The notes below the pieces were generated by a model. The model did not search any database. It was not told the origin of the DNA and saw nothing but the letters and a program-made list of their open reading frames with translations. From Amblyornis subalaris (taxonomy: Eukaryota; Chordata; Aves; Passeriformes; Ptilonorhynchidae), in assembly GCA_018881555.1 (NCBI GenBank), contig JACAXG010000068.1, forward strand, positions 2,570,198-2,634,197: a stretch of DNA of 64,000 nt. The letters run 5' to 3'. This document shows, piece after piece, positions 25,970-36,960 of this stretch. The position numbers and the translations under genes are program-made. Each line of letters opens with the position of its first letter. Position 1 is the first letter of the stretch.

Positions 25970-28047
25970 GTCTCCTTGCAAGGGAAGTGCTGTGATATAA
26001 AACACTTTGGCTCTGGCTGCTCCTTCCCCCATCTATAGATGGGCACTAGGAAAATGAGATGCATTTTTTTCTTTAATCATATAGCCATCTTGTTTGCTAA
26101 CCAAAATGATTTTATGGAAGTCACAGCTGAAAGCATAAAATGCAAAGGGAAAGGAACATGTATTTTTAATCTCATTAAGTCTGTAAAAACCTGACATTTG
26201 GAAAATACTGCTGAGGGCTGATGTGAAATGGGATAAATAAGGGTGAATATTAAATTATCAGGAGCTCTCAGTCCTGTACAACTGGAGTCAATAGCTGTTT
26301 TTTCATGGGGTACAGTGGGAGAGAGGTCACACTTTATTTAACAAAAAAGCGGGAGGAGGGAGAAAAAGAAAATAAAAATGAGAACTTTTCTAAACTTTCT
26401 CTTTAGAATAAAACTGGACAGTTGAGGCAAATCCACCTGCTTGCGCTTGTTCTTCTATTGGCAGATTTTTAGCTCTTCTGAAATTGTTTGCAAGGATTTT
26501 CAGAGTTCGTAAGTCTGGTGTTGGACCAGCAGCCCAAATACTGTGGTCACACACTGGGGATGGTTCCCTGATAGGGGAACAAAAAACCTGAAAGGAAAAG
26601 CTGTCCTGGGAGTAAGGGACAAAGTGAAAACAAAGGCACAGTTACCTGGAGGAAGGCTCTAAGCATCCCATCACAGTCCTAACTTTTTTTGTCCTTGAGG
26701 AGCTGCAGGTTTCCTGGCTTATCCTCTTTGTGTCCATGAACTAAGCCAGGATCTGATTTGAACTAGGATATAAATGTACTTCAGGCAGAAAAATCCCTGT
26801 TGGCAGTTCCCATAAAACAATAAAATCATGTCAAATTTGACTAATTCTTGGGATGCATTGCCAGCAGAAAGCTGACAGTCTGAATTTGTCATCACTGGAG
26901 GGAAAAGTGTGTGTGTTTGTCTGTGTCTGTGCACAGGAGTGGGGAATGGACCGGGGGAGAATAAGGCAACTATTAACAAAATGGAGACAGCATGGTACTC
27001 CATTAATGTTATTAATAACCCTATCAGATTTTATTGAAAAGATGCTCTCTGTATCTGAATTTGCCTCTATTTCAACCCATTTATTAAAGCTGAAATAGCT
27101 GGAGTCGCTTCAGACCATATTTATTATTATTATTTGCTGAATGAATGCTGTGATTATGGGTCCCATGAGAATTAGAAGAGATAAAGTGTCATCTTTCAGT
27201 CTTTCCTCACCTTCCCCAGGGAGCAGTGGAGAGAATGTCTTCCTCTCTGTCTTTTTCTATTAGACTTCCCTCTAATTTCTATTAATAGGGTTCTGAGACC
27301 TGCTGTAACACTTGAAAATTTATCTCTTACATTTGGAATGGTGATATTTAACAATAATGGTATGCTCAGAGGAGTATTTTTCTTTTATGTTTCCTGCTTT
27401 GCCTTCCTGAGCTGGCCATTGATTCCTAGAATTTTACTGACAGTTCAGGGATCTTTCAGGATGTCTCCAAAATAACCTGTGGGCTCATTCTTGCGTAGTT
27501 TTAATGGGAGATTAAAAGCTGTTTCTGTTTTTAGACATAAAGCTGTGGTGGGATATGGGGAAAATAAAAGAGGGGGGAAGGTCCCTGACCAATAGAGGTC
27601 ACCTATGAAGTCATGCAGGGATGTGGGTCCCCTTCTGTGGTTTTAGGCTGCAGGTTATTCATGCTCAAACCTTGCTCTGGCCATATGGAATTAGGTATGG
27701 AAATCATATCACTGTGGAAAACAGTTGGAATTGGTCTGAGATGAGGTCATCCTGTGTAAGAACAAAGGACGTGGATGATGCTGAGTGAAACCATGGCTGT
27801 TGGGGTGTGCTGGCCCTGTGAGGGGAATCCCAGTTGCAGCACTAGTGCTGCTGGGGCAGCAAGCAGTTCTGTGGGAGATATCTCTCAGGTTATCAAGAAA
27901 AGCTGATTTATTCATTGTTTAGCTGATTGGAAGCCATTCTGGCCCTTTTTTGAGAAGCTGAAGAGTTCCTTTATTAGTTTGTATGCGTCTCCCAAACTTC
28001 TGTGTTAGTTAGCATAGCACTCTTCTCGGACTGGTTATAACTTTGCT

Positions 28048-28074
28048 TATGCAAATATCCCCAGCATTTGCATA
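28048..28074. promoter_or_regulatory. Inverted pair of octamer (POU) sites
   Basis: TATGCAAAT (28048-28056) and ATTTGCATA (28066-28074) are perfect 9-base reverse complements separated by nine bases. Each contains an exact octamer ATGCAAAT, in opposite orientations. POU factors bind this octamer, and dimers can use paired sites. The geometry is seen directly. A stem-loop of no function is the simplest alternative. Confidence 0.3.
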
Positions 28075-29174
28075 TACAAATTACTGTGTCACCAAGTTCA
28101 TACTGGAAATGTGGGAAAAAGCTGAGTAACTACAGATCTACAAATGCATCTACAAGCAGCTCTTGTCACACAGATAATGGCTGCTTTCACCAACCTGCAG
28201 GTATTCTTTTTTTTAAGGGACCCCACGAGTAATTTTGACTCTGAGACTGAGGGTGGTGAATTATTAATTCTCTGATTTTTCTCAGAGTTATCCATATATT
28301 TGAGGTGCATGTTGGAGCTAGGCTGGAGCAGCAATCACATGAAACAAGTGAAGGACTCCTAACAAAGCTGTTCTGATGGTGATTTAATGGCACTGGAGTG
28401 ATTGCAGCACAACATTCTGGGGTGGACTGACTGCCCTGAACCACATCTGTTCCCTCATTCACCGATGCAAAAATAGTATAAAAACAAGAGCATTTGGGCT
28501 TAATCCAAAAGTGCACGTTACACTTGCAACTTGTTTGGGCATCTTGGGGTCAAGGTTGACTCCTCAAGAAAACAGTGCTGAAAGCAAAGTCTCTGTTTGC
28601 TTCATTACTCTGCCTCTATATTTTCCACTCCCCAAAATCTCTCCCCTCTTAGGAGAGAGTTTAAATTTCATCGTCAGAGATGAAGAAAAACAACCACTGT
28701 GTAAACAGAATGAACAACAATAAGGGAAAACAAACATATATTAGGAGCCTGGAAACATATTTTCCTGCCTTCCTGTGCAGGAACAATACCAAAAAGAATA
28801 AGGAGAGCAACCTTAAGCCAAAACAGGGTTGAAAAACAAGTGTACAGTCCACTGGATGTCCTGAGAGTATGTCAGCTACTTGAGCTAGCAGAGAAACTGA
28901 ACTGAAACAAGAGACAGTGTGGAGAAAATGCTAGAGCAACACCTGGTTTGCCCCTGCCAAAAGAAAAAGGTTGTCTCCATCTCAATCTAAATTTTCATCC
29001 TCAGCAGCAGCTTTGCTGTTTGCAAAAATGTTTTTCGTGCCTACAAAGTAGAGAATGTCCTCTGAAATCACTAATGCTGTTGGATACTTAACTGGTACAT
29101 CTTCCTGGGGCTTGCTTTTCCCAAAGTCATCTGGTGAGATAGGGTGAGGAAAAGCTCTTTAAATGTCCTGCCTT

Positions 29175-29188
29175 CCCCCCCCCCCCCC
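29175..29188. repeat. Homopolymer C14
   Basis: An uninterrupted run of 14 C residues. Long C-runs are rare in vertebrate single-copy DNA and are prone to sequencing and assembly error. Confidence 0.85.
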
Positions 29189-32031
29189 ATCTTAAAAACC
29201 TTGGCTTGATTAAATTTTGGCATTACATTTGTTGCATGAAAGACAGGAACTCCTCTGATTATTTGGATTGTAGAGTCAGGTAAATCAAAGGAGCAGATCA
29301 AAAGAAGAGGAAATATTAATGAAAATCTATATTCTTTGGTCAGCATTTTTAATAGCTCTTGTAGAAAATCAAAAAGGAGAATCAGCTGTACCTCGGAAAC
29401 TTGTCTGATAAGGATGATATAATGCAGGGCATTAATGCAAACTTCAGTGCTACATACAGCTGGAAACAAAACCGAAAAATGATGTTCTAAATAATAAAGC
29501 AATATTTGACTGTTTAAAAGCCTCACAGTATGAAATTTGTCAAAATTTGACTCTTACGATTGGCCTGGGGAGGCAGAGCACAGTAATAAAGCCCAAATCT
29601 GAGAGGCTGGTGCTGTTGCATCAGAAATGTAAGTGGAAGAATTAATCACTCCGCTTGCATTTCCTCTACGACAGCTGCTGAGTGGAATATGGGGAAAGTG
29701 GTTTTTAATTTTTGGATTCTTTCGGCTTCTCCACTTTATGCTATGTCTGAAATGGCACAGCGAAGTGGAGAACTGGGATCAACGGTGCTGGGTAGGTTCG
29801 ACTGCAGAAGTTCACCTGTAAAATGTTGCTTAGCATAAACTAAGTTCCTTTATGTGATTTGACGTGGAGCTTTCTGCCCCCGGGGGAGTTTCTCCCCTCG
29901 AGGACGGTCACGAGTGGAGGGGCACTACACAAATGGAATCTGCGGGTGAAAACTGAATTCCTGGCAAGCTCCACATCTTGGGATAAGTGGGTGTCAGCTC
30001 TGCATCCCTCTTACAGACCCTGTAACAGGAAAAGACAGTTTGTCTGTGCCAGGCTAAGGGAGTCAATGGTGTGGAAATGCAAACCGAGTGTCGTGGCTCT
30101 GATTTAAGGGTGGTACAATCCGAGCATCGTTCATTTGCTTTCAGTTTGGAGGCTGCAGGGTGTGCTCAGCCTGGGTTTTCAACTTCTGCGCACAGCTAGG
30201 AAAGTCCAGAATGCTTTGAATTGATCACAGGGTTTCTCATGTCATTGGGTTTAGGTTGGGAGGTATTTTGGCCGTCAGTTGGAAGCATTCAGGAAAACTT
30301 TCTATAGGAATGTAAGTGGGCTGATGGCAATTACTTTCCCTACCTGTGCTACTGTGAGGAATCAGGTAGGAAGGGGAGGCTGTGAGCTCTTCATGGTGGC
30401 CTCTGAACTGGGAACATCCTGCCCTTACATGGTGTGCAAACAAAGATGAAGAGGCAGCAAAAACCTGTAGGGGAGAACCAAAATGTACCTAGATGTGCTT
30501 AAACACTGCTATGAAAAGATGTATAAGAAATATTTGGACCTGGAAGATAATCTTCAATCTTGAAGAAGAATCTCAGTTCCTTCCCATTGTTCACCTTTAT
30601 TTTTGAACTCCGTTTTACTGGGTTTTAATAGGGTGGCTTTTGGGTGGTGGTTCAGTTAGACACGGAACTATAAAACATTTCCAGCAATAGTATGTGGAAT
30701 TTGGACAATCTGGGACCTTGGAGCATAGGCTTGTGAAAGAACATTTCCAAAACAGTGGGGTTTGGAGTGAATATTTTCATGAAATGTACTTTCAAAAAAA
30801 TAAAGCCCACCAGCTATCTTTTGGGGTCATTGTCCCATTCTAGTCTTCAAGCCTTTTTTTTTCTTCTTCAACTGCAAGAACAAAAGAAAGCTGGAAGGAT
30901 GAGCTCATGTGACTGTCAGCACCATGGTCCCAAGCACAGGCATAGTTTGCTTTTATGAGGTAAAGCTGGACTGAAGCAACAACAGCACAGCACAAGAGCG
31001 CTTTAATTTCCCCCCAAGGCCCTGCATGGGCTGGATGAGGCAGTGGTGGGGCTCATTAACTGCCACAACAGCTCTGTGCTCATTGTGGAGAGCAGTTTCT
31101 AACCTACTGGAACCGATTTATTTTTTCCGGACCGATTTGTCGTCCACCCGAACTCCAGAGAAATCTGGTTGCCCTGTAGCAGCACTGGATGGCTGGGATC
31201 TATCCCCATCCCTCAGCTCGGGACGTGGATGCCAATAAAAGGTGGCTGTGATGCACACCACACTGTGAAACCCAGTGGGATGAGGGGCAGATAAAAGCTT
31301 GTTACAGGCATTCTTCTACACACTTGGTAACTTCTGACTGAAGGGGAAGGTGTTGGTTTCAGCGAAACCTGAATTTGGCCTCGTTGGTGCTCTGACTTGG
31401 GCTAACCACCAGGTTTATTTGTGCTTTTACTCTCACAGTTGCACTTGTTTAAAAGTTGCTGGTGGAGTTTTCAGTGCAGGGAGGGAAAGAGGTGCTCTCA
31501 GCAGCACTGTTCCCGCAGGATCTGTGCAAAGTGCTGCATCCAACGCGGGAACAGAAAATGAGTGTGTTACAAGATCGAGCTCGCTGTGGGGCTGGAGGCT
31601 CCACCCTCTTGCAAGAGCCAATTTAAACACTTTTACGGGGCAGAGCCTTTCTCCGATTGTGGTTTAAAACAGTGATCAGACGTGGAGGTGCCAGAAATCT
31701 CAGAGTATTTCCGTGCCAGCCCTGCAGCTGTTAAAGGACACAGACTTGGGATAAGGCTCAAATAAACATCCAACTTGTTTCTTTTTTTCCCTTCTATTGA
31801 ATGTTTAAATGAATGAAAGGTGAGCTCCTAACCTTCTGAGTTTTCCAGCTTATTAAACCTAGGAAATGCAATAGAGTGCTCCACTCAATGTTTTTCAGTG
31901 TTTTGCCTCCCAAATTTCCCTGAATTGCCATGTCTCCTTCCGATCTCTGCTGTGTGATCCTGTCTGCCTATTACCATTGGAGACAAACTGGAGAAAGAAG
32001 CTTTCTTCATAAGCGAGCCCAATATTAGACA

Positions 32032-32063
32032 TATAAATAATGCATCCCTCAGCATTATTTATA
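32032..32063. other. Perfect 12-bp inverted repeat (hairpin)
   Basis: The arm at 32032-32043 (tataaataatgc) and the arm at 32052-32063 (gcattatttata) are exact reverse complements around an eight-base loop. A second, independent 12-bp perfect palindrome, gtgcaattgcac, lies 29 bases downstream at 32092-32103. The stem is too short for a microRNA precursor. The stretch from 32020 to 32150 is non-repetitive and could be a conserved element. Confidence 0.4.
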
Positions 32064-32483
32064 ATGCAGTAGCATCACTGTGCTGTATCATGTGCAATTG
32101 CACGTTGCTGCTTTTTAACTGCTTTCCTGCCAGGCACACCCTTCAGAAAGTTCTAAAGCAACATCAGCTGCTTGTTTGATTTTTCCCTTTCTGGTATAAC
32201 TACTAGTTATGCTGAGAAGTTTTCATACACAAAGCATAGGCAAGGTTTAAATTACAATACCAGTGAGTATCATGCTGTGTAGGATACCATTGGGATCTGA
32301 TAGCGAGAAATGTTCTGCATAAGAAAAATGACCAGCAAGTCTATATTAGGGTGAGATAACTGTTTTAGGCTTGCTTTTTGGTGTTAATGCTGTGCTTGGA
32401 GTGACTTTTAAGTCATTGCAGAGTGCTAATAGCAGAATATACTGTTCCACTGGTCTATTGTCCCACGTAGACTGGTTTGGTGG

Positions 32484-32539
32484 TTTTTTTTTTTTTTTAT
32501 TGTGAGAGAGAATGCTTTTGTGTCCTGCACACACACACA
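32484..32539. repeat. T15 homopolymer and short (CA)n tract
   Basis: A run of 15 T residues (32484-32498) is followed by a (CA)6 microsatellite at 32528-32539. Both are routine simple repeats. Confidence 0.8.
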
Positions 32540-32871
32540 AAATCCGGAATAACAATAGCGAGGCTTATCTCTGTAAGATCAAATGAAAGCCGTAGTTGAA
32601 TGTTCCATTTGTTTCTTAATGAGTAGTGTCAGGCTGTGCCCTGTGCTTAACAAAAGCATATGTGCAGATATTGTTCTGTTATGATTACAGTACAATTATA
32701 TCATGTCTGTAATAGATTACTCCATCTGGCCTTTTCTTGGTTTAGGAAATCGAGAAGGAGATTAGTTGATTAACTTCTGAGAATGCACCTAAATAATTTA
32801 AAAAAAAATCCTTTCTGTGTTAGCCACATTCTCCTATAGTCAGGTTTGGGAGTTCTCTTAGGTTTTGAAGG

Positions 32872-33051
32872 GGAAGTTTTGTTGTTGTTGTTGCTGTTGT
32901 TTATCTTTGGTTTGTTTGGTTTGTTTTTTTTCTGGGGGGATGTTGTGTTTTGTGGTTTTGTCCTTTTTTTTTTAATGAAGACAACACTTTTAATTACTCA
33001 TCTGTCTATAAGCCTGCTTTTATTTTAAAACAAGCCCAGCAACAACAACAA
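32872..33051. repeat. G/T-rich tract with (GTT)n and inverted (AAC)n partner
   Basis: The plus strand from 32872 to about 32973 is almost only G and T, including a GTT repeat at 32881-32903. About 140 bases further on, the 14 bases at 33038-33051 (agcaacaacaacaa) are the exact reverse complement of 32882-32895, so the strand could fold back on itself. Most likely two simple repeats of complementary composition. Confidence 0.55.
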
Positions 33052-36000
33052 AGTGAAATAGGAATTTAAGAAAGCTGCAGCTGGGAAATAAAGTACCTTA
33101 ACTCGTATATGGCAATGTGCTATATTACAATAATTCCATGTTTCACTCCTACCTCAGTGTGCAGCACTTTGTTGTTCTGTTCTACTCAGTAGTTTAATGC
33201 ACGAGCCTCCCCTTGGGAGGAAAATGGGGCATGTGAAGTACAACAGTGGCTTTTCAGATTTAAATTTGTTTTTGTTTGATACACCAACATCTCAAAAGCT
33301 TTTGTGGGTGGGAGGAATCAACTACATTTGCTGCTCAGCTCACTTCACAACATACGTTTTCTCTAATCACTGCCTTTTATGCGAGGACACATCTCATTTT
33401 CCAAGAGATGGGGTAATAAGAGTCAAAATGATGTTAAGAATGAATGGCTGCTCCCAGCCTGGGCTGGGCACGTGCTGGAACTGAGGCCTGGGGCAGATGT
33501 ATGAACTGGAAAGGTGGGAAGAACTTACCTGGTGCATTAGTTACTGATCACCATCTAGGAAGAGTCTGAGCTCTGATTTTTGGCTTCAGCTCCATTTTAT
33601 GATCAGAAGCCGGTATTTGGTTATTGCTGGGGTTTGACTGTGGCAGGAGATAATGATCTTGAGAAATGCTGAAGCTTTGATTTGTTGCCTGGGGGTCAGC
33701 CATGGGTGAAGGTGCAGTTCCCAACACATTTGTGCCTTGGCTTCTCAGAGTGAGGGGACAGTGTCGGTATTAACTTGTAACAAAACATTTAAAGTTTGGG
33801 CCTGTTTAACAAACATGGTGTTAGAACTGTCCTATCTATTTTAAAATTATTTTAACCATCATCAAGTCAAAGGATTGGACTGGAAAGGATGGTCCAGGAG
33901 TCCTCTTGATCCGTAACACTGATCCTGGCTGCTCAGTGCTGAGTCTGTGGGCTCTGCACTGCAACAGCTGCAAGCTGTCCACTTTCTTCCACGGCTTCTC
34001 CTTGGGTTTGGTTTCCAATATGCTGATCACTTATTATTGACTGTCCAGGGGTGATACCAATCTTCACCCAACCTCTCTTAAAAACCTTCCTCACCTGGGC
34101 TATGCACAGGTAATTTGATGGCAGAGGACATGCTCTTTCTGCTCTCTCTCCTGCTGACTAAAGCCATCACCCCGTGCTTCCTACACCACGTGCATTCTTT
34201 TATTTCTGTGCACTTGTTTCTTTTTCATTGCCCTGGATTTTGATTTTGGGCAGACAGTGTTCTGGCAGTGTTTGCTGAACGATGCCTTGATGTGTGATTA
34301 ATGCCCTTAGGTGCTATGGTAATACAAATAATTAATGAAGGGCTCTTTAATTCTTTTTCATAATAAATGTTATGTGGCATGTTTGAAATACAGCTAAGAT
34401 GGAGCCATGTGCACCAAAACGGGCATATCTGTAGTAACTCTGGTGTATTAAAATGCACAGTTTTATTATCAGTAACCTTCTATGCCCTCCAGGCATCTAA
34501 AATCCTACTATCACAAGCAGGAATGAAAAAATAAGAGTTGCCAAAAAGGAGCTTCATGTGAAACTCCCAAATTGTGACATAGGAGGGCTCCACCTTGCTT
34601 CTCTATTCTGGTCACCACTCTGAAGTTAACACGCATGATCTCCAAACTCTTGCAGAAGTTTAGCATGAACCTCCTGTGTGTCCATTTGCCTGTGCTGGGA
34701 CCAGCATGGGGGGATTTAGTTCATTGCTCTGGCTCGGAGTTGTATTTCAGCAGCCTCGTTACTGAGCACAGAGCACCAGAGGTATAACAAAACACAGAGC
34801 CAGTGAGTTAAGGTGCTATTTTCTATGTGCTTTCAAGCTCTTATGATAAAAGCAGATGCAGGTACAGTTCCAAGCTAGGGCTTAGAGGGGATATTGTGGA
34901 GTGCCAAACCTAGTGGGGATACCTGATTTATACATTTTTATGTGTAAAGCTGGGGAAGGTTTTTACAGTTAGAGGTTTCTCAAGCCTTACTCCTCCTCTG
35001 AGTGTGAGCTGGTGATGACAAACTGTTTGGCTTGCACAGATGAGAAAGATTATTTCCCTCTCCTTGTTAAATAACATTTCAATTACAGCAGTGCTGGTAT
35101 GATGTGATGCTCTGCATTGACTTGAGCTGGTGTTCAGCAAGAGCACCTGGCTATTTCTCTGTGTGTGTTAGAGCAGGGTAACTGCTGGGGTGTAATCCTT
35201 GGCAGTGGTTGGAAGTGGGGAAGAAGAAGTAGGAAAGGAAGAAAGGTGACATTGCAAAACCTTATTACCTTCCTGAGAAAGGCTGGATTGTGAGTGTGGA
35301 CCAAAGGGTACCTTCAGAGACAGGGAGAAAAAGCAGAGTTGTCTTTCACTTGAGAAGTATCTACAGCTCCATTTCTCCTTGAATGTACCCATATTTTTGT
35401 TGATTTTATCTGTTAACTACTTTTAAAAAAGAACAGAAACATCATTTGACTCACAAGACTGTTGTAATTCTTGGCTTGTGGTGTGACCTGGAGGATCCCA
35501 GCACTGCCCTGTGCCACACTGGGGAATGGGACTGGGCTGTGGTTTGCCTTGTTCCCGAGGAGGGTGAAGGTGTCGCCCTGGGTAAGGTGCCCATGGCAGG
35601 AGCAACTCAATCTGCACAGGTTCCTGCTGGGCCCTCAGCACCCTTTTTCTCCTTGTCCTTCACCTCAGCTCCACGGCACGCATTTGTTTTTCTTTAGCTC
35701 CTGGAGAAAACAAACAGCAGAGTCCAAAAGAGACAGGATTTTCTAATCTCCCATAAAAAGGCCATGGAAATTTGAGAGGAAAGGAAGGCGATAGTATCGC
35801 CTGCACTGAGATGGCAATTATGGGTCGTGGGAGGAAGTGTATAAAGCCTTATTGAGTGGAGATAGCTGAGATGGCTGCAGGGGCCTGCATGGTGCGAGGA
35901 AAAGGCTGGAGGAAACCCTTATCAGACCTGTTATCCTGTCTCTGTCATTCCCATACAGATTAATGAGCTCCAGGATGCCCTCAGCCATGTTCAGACCGGG

Positions 36001-36440
36001 GTCTGTTTATCCCAAAATAGAAGGTGCTTTCTTGTGCCAGAGTGTCATATTCCCAGGCCAGCAGCACCATTGTGTTTTATTACCCCATTGTATTCAGGGG
36101 TTATGTCCAAACTTTTCCTCTTAGCTCCTTAATCACTGTTTTGATGGATGAGCTCCATGAGAAAAGCTGCTGTGGAGCCGCCGTCTCTGCCGAGGACTCG
36201 CTGTGGATCGAAATGGTGCTTGGCACAGGCTTGGCTTCCTCATTGTTCCTGCACCAGCTCTGGGCAAAGCAAGGTGGGGGTCTCTCCCTTTCCCGCACAA
36301 AACAGGAGGAAGGAGCGGGATGGGGAGGAGAGGAGCACTGGGGCTGTCTGCCCTGCCAGGCTGTGCTGAAGGACGTTCGTGGGATGGCTCTGGGGAGGGA
36401 GAAAGCCAGATCCATGTGCTCGGGAACATCCCCCTGCCCT

Positions 36441-36960
36441 GCTGAACCCCAGCCGTCCTTCCCAGGCGGGTGTGGAGCCGCTGGAGCCCGACAGCAGCTC
36501 CATGACCCCGCAGTCATCGACGCCGCGNGACGCGCGGCCCCGCCGGAGCCTCCCGGCTGCTCTGCCATTTCCCCCGCGCGATCCCGGGGAATTATCCATA
36601 TCTCTGACAAGAGAATAGGTTACTAATGCACCAACACAGCTGTTTTGACACTTTTGATGAATAACATTCAATACTATTAATTGGAACAATTGCTTTTCAT
36701 TTAACTAAATCACTAGAATTGCTAAACTAAATTGAAACGGAATGTAATTTTGCCTCGCTCTCCTTTAATATGGGCCTCTAAATGTCTTCTCCCTGAAGAA
36801 TTAGTAACTTAATCACCTACCAGTGATAACTGTTTCATAGCCCTCAGCTGGAAGGCTTTCCTGCTAAGCAGTATTGCCTGGGAGTAGAGTGTTATAGCAG
36901 GGAACAAATCCCATCTCTTTCCTTTCTCCCCCTCTCTGCTGCAGTATTAATCATATTAAA
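36441..36960. promoter_or_regulatory. CpG cluster next to candidate conserved AT-rich element
   Basis: A CpG-dense patch at about 36463-36595 (roughly 18 CpGs in 130 bp) gives way abruptly to about 330 bp of AT-rich, non-repetitive sequence (36600-36930). That block carries several ATTA/TAAT cores: near 36608 (ttactaatgc), 36676 (actattaattgg), 36801 (attagtaactt) and 36813 (ttaatcacc). A frame of about 200 codons crosses the GC-rich part, but others overlap it on both strands and none resembles a known protein. The pattern fits a small CpG island beside an enhancer, or a promoter of an unannotated transcript. Function is inferred from composition only. Confidence 0.35.

Larger units (their letters stand above)
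23946..36440. other. Long non-coding stretch, including a tract free of ambiguous bases
   Basis: No exon or transposon was recognised. From 25768 to 36527 there is not a single ambiguous base, unlike the rest of the window. Local features are given separately: T15 at 25955, an inverted octamer pair at 28048, C14 at 29175, a hairpin at 32032, T15 at 32484 and a G/T tract at 32872. A purine-rich patch lies near 35213-35247. Frames near 36024-36440 overlap in several phases on both strands and are attributed to rising GC content. Confidence 0.5.

Noticed and set aside
30916..30930. tcagcaccatggtcc, similar to the left half of an RE1 (REST) site
   Set aside because: The right half of the motif does not match, so at most it is a half-site.
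36024..36626. A 200-codon open frame on the plus strand
   Set aside because: It crosses a GC-rich, CpG-rich patch in which frames of similar length open in other phases and on the opposite strand. Its composition is not protein-like and no domain is recognisable.
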